A stretch of 64,000 nucleotides of DNA. Source: Helicobacter himalayensis (GTDB taxonomy: Bacteria; Campylobacterota; Campylobacteria; Campylobacterales; Helicobacteraceae). The translations under genes and the position numbers were made by a program. Where the stretch lies: NCBI RefSeq assembly GCF_001602095.1, contig NZ_CP014991.1, positions 1,054,001-1,118,000 on the forward strand. The letters run 5' to 3'. Position 1 is the stretch's first letter; each line of letters starts with the position of its first letter. Under the pieces are notes generated by a model, which was given only the letters and a program-made list of their open reading frames with translations, was not told the origin of the DNA and did no database searches. This document shows positions 27,499 through 36,627 of the stretch, piece by piece.

Positions 27499-30318
27499 TT
27501 ATGCTTTTTCTACGCGACAAAGTCCGCATTTTGTCTCTGGACAGCCTGAGTTGTAATCAAAACCATAGCTTGAAATCATATTTGCTGACTCACCGATGGC
27601 ATAAGGCGCAGTGCCTTCTGGATAGTTTCCAAGCAGATTCTTGCCTTGATCCATTCCAGAGAAGTTTTGTGGCAACCACACGCTATTATAATCCACGCGA
27701 TATGAAAGCTTAGCTTTTGTGAGAATCTTCGTCTCCATCGTGCCATGCACCCATACCATATCACCATCTTTGATACCTAGCTCAAATGCTTTATCTGGGT
27801 GGATTTCCACAAACATTTCGCCATAAACCTCAGCCAAATATTTTGCGCTTCTTGTCTCTGTCCCTGTTCCCATATGTGCGACTAAACGCCCGCTTAGCAT
27901 ATTGATTGGATAATCTTTTGTCCAATCTTTCTCTTTTTGACGCGTGCGATATTTCACATTTGCACGGAAGAGATTCTCTTTATCCGGGAAGCTTGGATAT
28001 TTGTCAATCAAATCTGGACGCACAGAATGTATCGGCTCTCTATGCAATGGAATCTTATCATACCAGTTCCACGCTATCGCGCGCGCTTTTCCATTACCAT
28101 AAGGGCAAAGTCCTGCTTCTAGCGCCTTTTCGACTAGGATATTATTCCCCATTCCAAAAGAATACGCACTAAAATCTTTAATCGCCTCCTTTTCTTCCTC
28201 TGTAAGCTTCACACCTAGAGATTCTATGTTTTGCGCGCTTACAGGTGCGTGTCCTGCGATTTTCGCACCGGGCAGAATATGAGGTGAAAGCATTGTAGCA
28301 CCATCTGGCGCGCTCACGCCCCAATTTACCCTAAAGCCCATTCCACCTTCCATAACCGGCTTACTATCATCGTAAAATACCGGCGTTCCGGGGTGTTTCT
28401 CACTCCAACAAGGCCACGGAAGCCCATAGTATTCGCCCTTAAATGGACCATTACCCATAAGCGTAACCTTATCAAACATATGCCAATTTTCCTGATGCGC
28501 TTTCAAACGCTTAGGACTCATACCCTGCAAGCCTATGCTGCGAATGCTTTGCGTAAGCTCTGTGGTTGCATCTTCGGGCCAAATAAATTGGTCTCTACCA
28601 TCGGCTTTTGCAATTTCATACAAGCTTCGTTGAAATTCCTCTAAGAATCCAAAACGTTTAGCAAAATCAAAGAGAATCTCTTGGTCCTCGCGGCATTCAT
28701 AGAGTGGATCCATCACTTTTGAGCGCCATTGATAACTTCTGTTTGTCGCTGCAAGTGAGCCGGAGGTCTCCATCTGGCTAGCCGCAGGCAAGACAAAAAG
28801 ATTATTATCTTTCTCGCAATAAATCGCCAAATCATTAACATATGGATCAATAAACACGACAAGTTCAAGTTTATTCATCGCTTTGCGTTGCAAGTCAAGC
28901 AATGAAACGCTAGTCATTCCCGTACCAATTACTACAAGTGCGCGCAGCATTGTCCCGCCGTTGTTTTTTGCATTTTCTTCATCAAGCACACCAAATTTCC
29001 AAGTAGAATGCGCAAAACCGCCTGCTTCCATCATTTGCTTGTTCTTATAGCGTCCTTGTAACCACTCATAATCCACACGCCAATGTTTCGCAAAGTGTCT
29101 CCACGATGCCTCTGTAAGCGGATAATATCCGGGTAAAACATCTGGATTTGACGCCATATCCGAGCTTCCTTGCACATTATCGTGTCCGCGCAAGATATTC
29201 ACGCCACCACCATTTTTACCAATATTGCCCAAAAACATTTGCAAAATTGGGACAATACGCGTATTGCTCGTGCCAACTGTGTGCTGTGTAAGTCCTTGAT
29301 TCCAAATTGCACTTGCTGGCTTTGCTGCTGCCATTTCCTCAGCAATATGGATAATAGAATCCGCTGGAATCCCCGTGATGTCTGCTGTCACTTCTGGTGG
29401 GAATTTCTTAGCCTCTTTTATAATCTCTTCATATCCATACACTCTATCTTTGAGATATTCTTCATCATAGAGTTTTTTCTCAATAATCACATGGAGTAAC
29501 CCATACACAAACGCAATATCTGTGCCACTGCGGATTCTGTGGAATTCATCGCACTTCGCGGCTGTTTTACTAAAATGCGGATCGATACATACAAGCTTCG
29601 CGCCACGCTCTTTCGCACGCAAAATATGCACCATCGACACAGGGTGATTCACTGCTGGATTTGCCCCGATGATAAGAATGTATTTTGAAAACATCATATC
29701 ACCTAAATGGTTTGTCATTCCACCAAATCCAAATGTATTCGCCACACCGACGACTGTTGGGGAATGTCAAACGCGATTACAGTGATCAAGGTTATTTGTG
29801 CCAAAAAATGCTGAAAACTTCCTTAAATAGTAGCATTGCTCATTTGAGAGTTTCGCGCTTCCTATCCACATAACCGCGTCAGGTCCGCTCTCCTCTCTAA
29901 TTTGCATAAGCTGTTTTGAGATTTTATCCATTGCAGATTCCCAATTTGTGCGTTGCCACTGACCATTGACTTTCTCCATCGGATAGCGCAAACGCGTTTC
30001 ACTTCTTGCTCTATCGATTAAGTCAGCACCTTTACAGCAATGCCCGCCTTGAGAGATTGGGTGATCTTGCGCCACTTCTTGACGCACCCACACGCCATCT
30101 TGCACTTCTGCGATGATGCCACAGCCTACAGAACAATGCGTGCAAATTGTTTTTATACGTTTCGCCTTAGGGAACATTTCTTTAATTTCCGCTTGACTTG
30201 CTTGGCGAATCACACGCTCACTATCACTTCCAAACGCACTTCCCACACCTGCAACTGATGCCAATGCAGAAAGTTTAAGGAAAGAACGGCGAGCGTTTCG
30301 TCTTGTTGTTTCGCTCAT
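27499..30318 (-). CDS. fdhA: Selenocysteine-containing formate dehydrogenase catalytic subunit FdhA
   Basis: One reading frame of 939 residues is obtained when TGA 29767-29769 is read as selenocysteine 184. The context is HCNRV-Sec-HSPTVVGVANTFG, exactly where E. coli FdnG has Sec. The N-terminus has a Tat signal with RRSFLKLSALASV near residue 10, and the 4Fe-4S motif uses Cys59, Cys62, Cys66 and Cys94. Motifs of the molybdopterin guanine dinucleotide family follow, such as GANPAVNHPVS and GGGVNILRGHDNVQGSSDM. It oxidises formate to CO2 in the periplasm. The neighbours fdhB, fdhC, fdhD and the TorD-like gene fit. A SECIS-like hairpin follows the TGA. Confidence 0.95.
29742..29769 (-). promoter_or_regulatory. 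Sec codon with SECIS-like hairpin in fdhA
   Basis: On the minus strand the TGA is followed after six bases by CCAACA, an eight-base loop GTCGTCGG, and TGTGG, which pair with one bulged base. Bacterial SECIS elements stand at this distance and bind SelB through the loop. The fold was made by hand, so the exact stem is uncertain. Confidence 0.6.
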
Positions 30319-30440
30319 ATTAATTCTCCTTACTAAAATTTGTTGTTTTAAGCTTTTTTAAGATTCCCCAAGAACTAAGATTCTCCAAAAAGGATTCTAA
30401 AAAAAAGCCACCGCCTGCCTTAAATTGCACGTTTTTGGCA

Positions 30441-30659
30441 CTATCTTGCTACTGCAAAATATTCCTGCCAATACTTCGTATCGCTACGATAAAGCACTTC
30501 TTGCTTTTTACTTTTTCCCTTAATGACCTCTTTTTGCTCTACGCCACTTTTGCAACCACTAAGCGCCACAGAACCTACCGCCACGACCGCCGCGCCAAGT
30601 CCTGCACTTTTAAGAATCTTACGGCGCGCGCTAAGATTCTTATCTTGTGCCTGAGACAT
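30441..30659 (-). CDS. Small Tat-signal protein of the formate dehydrogenase cluster
   Basis: The 72-residue protein has a twin-arginine-like signal, SARRKILKSAGLGAAVVAVGSVAL, followed by a cysteine in LSGC that could be a lipobox. The short remainder is charged and ends with YWQEYFAVAR. Similar tiny Tat proteins precede fdhA in Campylobacter and Helicobacter formate dehydrogenase clusters and are thought to help assembly, but their role is not established. It lies 122 bases upstream of fdhA and 80 bases after the TorD-like gene. The start ATG 30659 is preceded by AGGAGG. Confidence 0.8.
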   Translation of the reverse strand: MSQAQDKNLSARRKILKSAGLGAAVVAVGSVALSGCKSGVEQKEVIKGKSKKQEVLYRSDTKYWQEYFAVAR

Positions 30660-30738
30660 GTTTCCTCCTTTTGATGAAATTTGTGCTTGGGTGTCCCCAT
30701 TTAAAGGTTCTTAGCTCAAAAACCCTTATATAGGGACA

Positions 30739-31470
30739 TCACGCGTATTCTTCTAACTGCAAAAAGCTCGCGAGCAATGCACCCACCAAACTATAACAAG
30801 CCAAATCCTCTCTCATACTTAAGATATCTGCAATTTCCATACCCATAGGCTTAATACATTCCGCAAAAATCTGCCTTGAAAGTGCCTCTGATATGTGGCT
30901 AGAATCCGTAGATTCTGTGCTATCTTGCAATAAACAACGCATCAAAAGTAGCAAAAATCCAAAATGATCCTCGCTCTCTTTAAACTCCTTGCTATTGAGC
31001 CTAAAATGCGTTTGCTTCACAAGCTTTTTGACCTCCAAAAGTGCCTCACCATTAAGACAGCCATTTTTATAATGGCTTAGGTATAAAAATACCTGCGGAT
31101 TTGGCACATTTGCGCGCTGTCCTTTGCGCCCACCAACAAAAGCTGGTAAATTCTTTGTCGCAAAAGGAATATTAAAAGTCTGGCTGTATTCGCGCACAAG
31201 ACTTTGTGTGTCTGTTTGTTGCAAATAACTTTTAAGCATTGCAAATCGCGCAGAATCCTCGCTCGCAATTGGGCTTTGAGACAGAATATCAATTTGCTTT
31301 AAAAAAAGCTCCTTGCGCTTTGGCAATAATTCAAACAAGAAAAATCCCGCAAAAAAGTCATAATACAGCGCGCGCACGGAATTGAGCGTTTGGCTAAAGT
31401 TTTGCTCAGCAAGATTCCGCCCTTGATTGTTTTGTTTTTGAATGTTTTGGTTTAAACCCATAGATTCCAT
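30739..31470 (-). CDS. TorD-family molybdoenzyme chaperone
   Basis: The 243-residue, mostly helical protein resembles the TorD/DmsD chaperone family. It has LVREYSQTFNIPFA near the middle, PAFVGGRKGQR, and a late helical pair with EFKESEDHFGFLLLLMRCLLQD, where the E-x-D-H pattern is typical. Such chaperones bind the Tat signal of a molybdoenzyme and hold it for cofactor loading, so its client is probably FdhA in the same gene set. It follows the polyferredoxin gene by 9 bases. Confidence 0.8.
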   Translation of the reverse strand: MESMGLNQNIQKQNNQGRNLAEQNFSQTLNSVRALYYDFFAGFFLFELLPKRKELFLKQIDILSQSPIASEDSARFAMLKSYLQQTDTQSLVREYSQTFNIPFATKNLPAFVGGRKGQRANVPNPQVFLYLSHYKNGCLNGEALLEVKKLVKQTHFRLNSKEFKESEDHFGFLLLLMRCLLQDSTESTDSSHISEALSRQIFAECIKPMGMEIADILSMREDLACYSLVGALLASFLQLEEYA

Positions 31471-31479
31471 ACTTTTCCT

Positions 31480-33075
31480 TTAAGAGTGCTCTTTTGGTGC
31501 AAAGATGATTTTTACTTTGCAATCCGCGCAACATTCGATACTTTTTTGCTTCATAGAATCCCCTGCAAACGCGCTACTTAAAAGCTCTTTGATTTTTGCA
31601 ATTGATTTGCTTGTTGCAAAAATTTTCCCACATTCCACGCATTTAAAAGGCTCATCTTGCGCCTTTACCTCATACGCAAAGCTACTTGCTTTGACATCAA
31701 GCACATTAGATTCTATCCTTATGACTTTCTCCGCACACGCATCCGCGCAGTAGTTACACCCCGTGCAAAGAGACTGCTTAAAAAGCAATTCAAAAGATGA
31801 AGTATTATTAACAAGCGCTTTTGTCTTGCACGCCTCCACACAGGAAAGACACAAAGTGCAACCTTGAGAATCTATAAGCACATTGCCAGACTTTGGCATA
31901 GAGATTCTGCCAAAGTCATTGCCTCGCACCCACGCAAACGCCCTTTGTGAAAAAACCTCTTTTAGCCCCTCGTTTTCGCGCGGTGTGTAAATGTAATGCG
32001 CTTGCTCCAAAGGCTCTGCTTGCAAAAGTGCGGAATCTAGCTCAGATTCACTACTTGCTAGTAAAATGCAATCTTTACCAAAAATCGCTTGTGAAAGTGC
32101 ATTTATGGCTTTTACGCTTTCACTCATATGCACATTTAGCTCACCATAAAAAATGAGTGTGCTGGCACTCTCTTGCACAAGACTTAGCAAGTAAGTTTCA
32201 TTCAAAATATGTGGCTGTCCCATCACAAAAGGTAGCGCGCTTTTATTTGTGCTTTTTGCAAGGACTTGTAAAACCTGCGCGCTGGCAGATTCTGCATGTA
32301 TGACAAGTGAAAAGCCCTTGCAAATGCGCGCTTGAGAAGTGAGAGAAAGCAAACCTTCACTCTCACGCATAAGCGCACCTGTGGGACATACACTCACGCA
32401 TTCCCCACACGCTACACAATCTACAGGACTTAGGAGCATCTCCATTTTTTTCATATCGCTAAAAATCCCACGAGTAGCACAAGTGCTTACACACGCCAAG
32501 CAATAACCACTTCCATCGCTTTTAGCCCTGCGATGTTGAAAATCACAAAAATTTGGATTAAACGCAATGGGTGCTTCATAGCTATATACTCCACAATTCG
32601 CGTGTAGTTCGTTAATAAGCGCGCTTGCATTCGCATATTCACTCACCCAATGCACACCCTTAATGCTTGCCACAGATTCAAACTTTGTGAAAAATACCAC
32701 TTGAGAAACCTCAAGCACAAGTGGTATTTGCGCACTAGATTCTGTATAAAGGAGTTTAAAATTCCCAAAATTCCCATTTAGCACCACGAAGCTTTGCGGT
32801 AAAACATTAAAAATCTCTAGCTCTGAAAAGTATCTAAAAGCGGGGTTTTGCTTGGATTCTGCAAGTTTGGCTAAAAAGTCCTCAGTCACGTCTCCACTGC
32901 CCACCACAGCGATGATTGGCTTAATAAATTGGCTTTTATGAGAGTGCAATGGGAGATAATCAAGCCTTGTTTCATTGACTTCGTTTAGAATCTCGCAAGT
33001 CTGCGGGGAGAAAACATCGCTTTTTAAAAAAATATCATACACATTGCTTTCAAAAAGCGTCAAATGTCCTTGCAT
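31480..33075 (-). CDS. Polyferredoxin of the formate dehydrogenase cluster
   Basis: The 531-residue protein contains four cysteine-rich motifs: CLACVSTCATRGIF near 190, CVACGECVSVCPTGAL near 222, CTLCLSCVEACKTKAL near 400 and CTGCNYCADACAEKVI near 433. A C-terminal zinc-ribbon-like pair (CVECGKIFA, CCADC) closes it. Between the motif pairs is a region of about 150 residues without cysteines. No signal peptide is seen, so it acts in the cytoplasm. Similar 4Fe-4S proteins head fdh clusters in Campylobacterota, and a part in cofactor or electron supply is likely but unproven. It is the first gene of the presumed operon; ATG 33075 follows AGAGGA. Confidence 0.8.
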   Translation of the reverse strand: MQGHLTLFESNVYDIFLKSDVFSPQTCEILNEVNETRLDYLPLHSHKSQFIKPIIAVVGSGDVTEDFLAKLAESKQNPAFRYFSELEIFNVLPQSFVVLNGNFGNFKLLYTESSAQIPLVLEVSQVVFFTKFESVASIKGVHWVSEYANASALINELHANCGVYSYEAPIAFNPNFCDFQHRRAKSDGSGYCLACVSTCATRGIFSDMKKMEMLLSPVDCVACGECVSVCPTGALMRESEGLLSLTSQARICKGFSLVIHAESASAQVLQVLAKSTNKSALPFVMGQPHILNETYLLSLVQESASTLIFYGELNVHMSESVKAINALSQAIFGKDCILLASSESELDSALLQAEPLEQAHYIYTPRENEGLKEVFSQRAFAWVRGNDFGRISMPKSGNVLIDSQGCTLCLSCVEACKTKALVNNTSSFELLFKQSLCTGCNYCADACAEKVIRIESNVLDVKASSFAYEVKAQDEPFKCVECGKIFATSKSIAKIKELLSSAFAGDSMKQKSIECCADCKVKIIFAPKEHS

Positions 33076-33396
33076 ATGTCCTCTTTGTGTGGCTTATTTT
33101 GAAAATGAAATTTTTCTTTACTTTTTTTGGCATTTTAGGTAAAGTTTTTCTTGTCTTTTCTTAATTTGGGCTTATTATAGGAAGCAAAAACCAACAGCTT
33201 CAAAGACTTATCAAATCCATAATTATACAAAATAGAATATATTGAAAAAAAGTAACACAGCAGACAGCAAACAAAACTATTAAAAAACTCAAACCGAGAG
33301 CTAATAGATTCCAACTTTTTAAAAAAGATTTAAAAATTTTAGCGTTATGATTGCGCTTATTTTCTTTACAAATAGAGAATCTTTAAGGTCTATAAA
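33076..33396. promoter_or_regulatory. Divergent intergenic region between fdh cluster and exporter genes
   Basis: This 321-base AT-rich gap must carry the promoters for the fdh gene set (leftward) and the threonine/serine exporter genes (rightward). I see no reading frame of interest in it. The left side has long A/T runs such as TGAAATTTTTCTTTACTTTTTTTGG in two parts near 33107-33130, which are common in Helicobacter promoters. I could not fix a start site. Confidence 0.5.
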
Positions 33397-34269
33397 ATGA
33401 GTGCAAACCTCCTCAAACAAAAATCCAAAAGCCACGCTAGAAAAGACAAGCATACCAAAGATAAGCAAAATCATAAAGGCAAACAAAATCACGAAAGTGA
33501 AGAAATAGAAGAGCTAAGCGTGTTTTTAGTTCAATACGCCGCAGCACTTCTTTCAAATGGCGCGTATTCCTCGAGGGTCTCGCGTTGCACAAAGCGCATA
33601 GGAGAAAGCTATGGCTATGATGTGAATATGATTATTTGGCTAAAAAACATCACCCTTAGCATTTCTGAACGCAGTAATCACCAAAATCGTCGCACGCAAG
33701 TTAGCTCAAATCCGCCACTTGGCGCAAATTTCCGCATAATTTCAGACTTAAGCGCGCTTAGCTGGCAAATATATGATGAAAAAATCTCACTCACGCGCGC
33801 CAAAGAGCATTTCAAAAACATTATGGAATCTAAAAATTACACTTTTTTTTACTCACTCCTTTTTGCAAGTCTCGCAAACACTGCCTTTTGTAAGCTTTTT
33901 GGTGGCGATGTAGGCACGCTTTTATGTGTCTTTTTGGGGACATTTGCAGGCTTTGCAAGCAAGCATATCTTAACCAAACGCAAAATCGATGTGCGCGGAA
34001 TCTATGTGCTCGTGGCATTTATCTCGTCATTTGTCGCTTATATCGGCGTGCATTTTGGCATTACCAGCACGCCAGAAATCGCCATAGGTCTTAGTATTCT
34101 CTACCTCATACCCGGCATTCAGATTATCAACGCGCTTGCAGATGTGCTCCACGAATACACGCTAATGGCGCTAAGTCGGGGTGTTAATATGGTAATTTTG
34201 CTTATTTGCATTTCCTTTGGTGCGTATATGACATTAAGCATTGCGAAAGTGAGCCTAATCCATGTCTGA
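33397..34269 (+). CDS. Threonine/serine exporter, large subunit (ThrE N-terminal/YjjP-like)
   Basis: The 290-residue protein begins with a charged Lys/His-rich stretch of about 30 residues. The family motif LLSNGAYSSRVSRCTKRIGESYGYDV comes next, then five or so membrane helices from residue 150 onward, with IYVLVAFISSFVAYIGVHFGI and LIPGIQIINALADVL. These are features of the DUF1212/YjjP half of split threonine/serine exporters. The next gene encodes the small YjjB half and overlaps by 8 bases. Together they would export small amino or organic acids. The basic head may vary between strains. Confidence 0.85.
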   Translation: MSANLLKQKSKSHARKDKHTKDKQNHKGKQNHESEEIEELSVFLVQYAAALLSNGAYSSRVSRCTKRIGESYGYDVNMIIWLKNITLSISERSNHQNRRTQVSSNPPLGANFRIISDLSALSWQIYDEKISLTRAKEHFKNIMESKNYTFFYSLLFASLANTAFCKLFGGDVGTLLCVFLGTFAGFASKHILTKRKIDVRGIYVLVAFISSFVAYIGVHFGITSTPEIAIGLSILYLIPGIQIINALADVLHEYTLMALSRGVNMVILLICISFGAYMTLSIAKVSLIHV

Positions 34270-34825
34270 TTTTTTGCAAGAATACCCACAAGTTCTCGCC
34301 ATTTTGCACGCGGAATTTTTTGAAGGCAACGACATCAGCGATATTTTGCTTCGTATGCTTTTTGCGATGGTGGCAGGATTTGGCTTTTCATACCCCTTTA
34401 ATCCGCCAAAACACATACTTTGGGGTATTATATTTATTTCTGGGCTTGGGTATTTTATTCGCTCTATGTTTTTGCAAATCCCTGTCTTTAGCCTTGCTGG
34501 AGCGAGTTTTTGCGCAAGTTTTTGTATGGGGATTGTGGCATTTCTCATTGCCAAACGCGCTAAAGTCCCGACAGAGACGATTGTTTTCCCATCGCTCTTG
34601 CCACTTTTTCCCGGAAGCTATGGGTATAAAAGCATTCTTTCCCTGCTCGCCTTTGCCAAAAACGCCGATGCACCAAACCAGCTAGAGTATCTCCTTGCGT
34701 TTTTCAACAATCTTACCATTATGCTTTTTGTCTCTGTTTTGCTTGTGGCTGGGGCGTTGATAACTTTTATCATCTTTTATGAGCAAAGCTTTATGATGAC
34801 ACGCGGAGTAAAAAGTAAGGAATAG
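34262..34825 (+). CDS. Threonine/serine exporter, small subunit (YjjB-like)
   Basis: The 187-residue membrane protein has five hydrophobic segments and the DUF3815/YjjB pattern, including FGFSYPFNPPKHILW, GASFCASFCMGIVAFLIAKRAKVPTETIVFPSLLPLFPG and late helices ending near FMMTRGVKSKE. ATG 34262 overlaps the stop of the YjjP-like gene as ATGTCTGA. Its own stop lies in AAGGAATAGATTCT, the edge motif of the dispersed repeat. Confidence 0.85.
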   Translation: MSDFLQEYPQVLAILHAEFFEGNDISDILLRMLFAMVAGFGFSYPFNPPKHILWGIIFISGLGYFIRSMFLQIPVFSLAGASFCASFCMGIVAFLIAKRAKVPTETIVFPSLLPLFPGSYGYKSILSLLAFAKNADAPNQLEYLLAFFNNLTIMLFVSVLLVAGALITFIIFYEQSFMMTRGVKSKE

Positions 34826-34849
34826 ATTCTAAAAAAGGGAGATTCTTTA

Positions 34850-34935
34850 GAATCTATTCCTTTAGATGCACCTTCGCGGGAGTGAATTCCGCTCAGCTCC
34901 GCTTGCGCGTTCATACTCGGCGTTTTTTTGGTTAT
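34850..34935. repeat. Dispersed repeat at the convergent ends of yjjB-like and cmoA
   Basis: AATCTATTCCTTTAGATG leads into a hairpin GCGGGA-GTGAA-TTCCGC (one G-T pair), then CAGCTCCGCTTGCGCGTTCATACTCGGCGTTTTTTTGG. This is one of the clearest single copies. The following 95 bases hold further AGATTCT words and the fragment GTTTGAGTGTATCACC, perhaps the start of a second decayed copy. Confidence 0.85.
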
Positions 34936-35068
34936 TGAGATTTACAGATTCTGCAACGTTATTGTGGTTTTAGATTCTATTTGTTTGAGTGTATCACCTT
35001 GCTTGGAGGATTTAGCTTCTGTGGTGTTGGTTGCAATTTAAGAATCTCTTAAAAGCACCCATAAGATT

Positions 35069-35812
35069 TTATGCGCGCGCAATGAGTGTGCCAAAATTCA
35101 CCCATTTAAACAGAACTTCCACCGCGCTAAACCCTGCGCTTTTAAGCAATGTGATATTTTCCTCCAAGCTATAAGGCACAAGCACATTTTCTAGCGCCTC
35201 GCGCTTTGAGGCGATTTCACTTTGTGAGTAGCCATTGCGAGCCTTGTATTGATGGTAGTATTCAATCATCTGCTTTGCAAAAAAGCTATCCTCGCTCACC
35301 ATCTTTTCACTGATGATAAGCACACCATTTGCGCGTTTTAGGGAATCATAAAGCTTTTTGACAAGCCCTAGGCGCAAAGGCGGGCGGATAAATTGCAAGG
35401 TATAGTTACTCACAATCGCGCTAGATTCTTTAAATTTCTCTTTCGTGCAGTCCGTGACTTTGAAGCAAATATCCGCATTATAAGCCTTTGCCTTTAGCTT
35501 TGCGCGCTCAATCATCGCACTTGAAGTATCTAGCCCAATGAGCTTTGCGCAAGGCAGGTGGGGAGAAAGCGCTAAAAGCAGATTTCCAAGCGAGCAACCA
35601 ATATCATACACCACGCCATTTTTGACATTTGCGCTCAAAAAATCCACACAAAGTTGCAGATTCTCCTTGTAAAATGGAATTGAGCGCTCCAGCATATCAT
35701 CAAAGACACTTGCCACCTGCGCGTCAAACTCAAATTGTTTGCTAGGTGCGCTTGCAAAAAGTTCGTCTTTGAGATTCTGATACGCAGACTTGGGTTTTGT
35801 AGTGTTTTTCAT
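35069..35812 (-). CDS. cmoA: tRNA (cmo5U34) carboxy-S-adenosyl-L-methionine synthase CmoA
   Basis: The 247-residue SAM-dependent enzyme makes carboxy-SAM for the wobble-uridine modification of tRNAs. It has the conserved N-terminal FEFDAQVASVFDDMLERSIPFYKE, motif I VYDIGCSLGNLLLAL near 65, LIGLDTSSAMIERAKLKA and the later IVSNYTLQFIRPPLR. The word YSQSEIASKREALENVLVPYS is typical of CmoA. It lies 12 bases after the PHP phosphatase gene on the same strand. The partner CmoB is not in the window. Confidence 0.92.
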   Translation of the reverse strand: MKNTTKPKSAYQNLKDELFASAPSKQFEFDAQVASVFDDMLERSIPFYKENLQLCVDFLSANVKNGVVYDIGCSLGNLLLALSPHLPCAKLIGLDTSSAMIERAKLKAKAYNADICFKVTDCTKEKFKESSAIVSNYTLQFIRPPLRLGLVKKLYDSLKRANGVLIISEKMVSEDSFFAKQMIEYYHQYKARNGYSQSEIASKREALENVLVPYSLEENITLLKSAGFSAVEVLFKWVNFGTLIARA

Positions 35813-35824
35813 AGCTTGAGGATT

Positions 35825-36616
35825 TTAATCTATGACGTATTCTTGCGGTATTTTATCTTTGAAAGCAAAGATATGCGTGTAACCAACCTCTTTGGCTAAG
35901 GCGCGACAATGCTCATACCGAAAGCCTATATGCTCGATTGCGTGCGCATCAGAGCTGAAGGTGATTGGCACACCGATTTCAAAAGCAAGGGAAAGTATCT
36001 CTTTTGAGGGATATTGTTCTTTGCACGGCTTGCGTAAGCCAGAGGCATTGATTTCCATCACGCATTGCGCTTGTTTGATAGATTCTAAAGTACTGGTGAG
36101 TTTTTGCAGCACGCTTTTTGGCGGTGGATTATTAAAAACCTTTAGCAAATCAAAATGCCCTATAACTTCAAAATTCCCGCTCTGCGCACAAAGCGTAATA
36201 GAATCCAAATATTCCTCCCAACATTTTTCAAGACTTAAATTCTTGTAATGCCCCAAAAACGCAGGGTTATCAAAGCCAAAACTTCCCAAAAAATGCACCG
36301 AACCGATGAGATAATCAAGTGGGGCACGCAAGATGCTAGATTCTAGCAAATCCTCACGCCCCTTGATAAAATCAACCTCTAGCCCAATTCTCACATCGAT
36401 TTTATCGCGGAATTCTTCGCGCAACGCGCACATATCCGCAATATAAGTTTCCACATCCTCTAAGCGCATACGATATTCTTTGTCAAACTCCATAGGTGCG
36501 TGGCAGGTGAAGCCATAAATATCAATGCCTAGCTCCACAGCGCGTTGCAAATACTCGCGTGGCGCACCGCTGGCGTGATTACACAAGGGTGTATGATTAT
36601 GCATATCAAGGCGCAT
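35825..36616 (-). CDS. PHP-family histidinol-phosphatase-like hydrolase
   Basis: The 263-residue metal hydrolase has the PHP motifs: DMHNHTPLCNHASG (H-x-H) at the N-terminus, GLEVDFIKGRED near 88, GHFDLLKVF near 160 and FSSDAHAIEHIG near 225. This set matches the HisK-type histidinol-phosphate phosphatases. No other histidine-synthesis gene is visible in the window, so the true substrate could be another phosphomonoester. It is followed by cmoA after 12 bases and preceded by the EpsG-like gene. Confidence 0.85.
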   Translation of the reverse strand: MRLDMHNHTPLCNHASGAPREYLQRAVELGIDIYGFTCHAPMEFDKEYRMRLEDVETYIADMCALREEFRDKIDVRIGLEVDFIKGREDLLESSILRAPLDYLIGSVHFLGSFGFDNPAFLGHYKNLSLEKCWEEYLDSITLCAQSGNFEVIGHFDLLKVFNNPPPKSVLQKLTSTLESIKQAQCVMEINASGLRKPCKEQYPSKEILSLAFEIGVPITFSSDAHAIEHIGFRYEHCRALAKEVGYTHIFAFKDKIPQEYVID

Positions 36617-36627
36617 ATTACTTCCTT

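Noticed and set aside
29767-30318. Separate truncated fdhA N-terminal gene or pseudogene
   Set aside because: The TGA occupies the conserved selenocysteine position, and the reading frame continues unchanged into the rest of FdhA.
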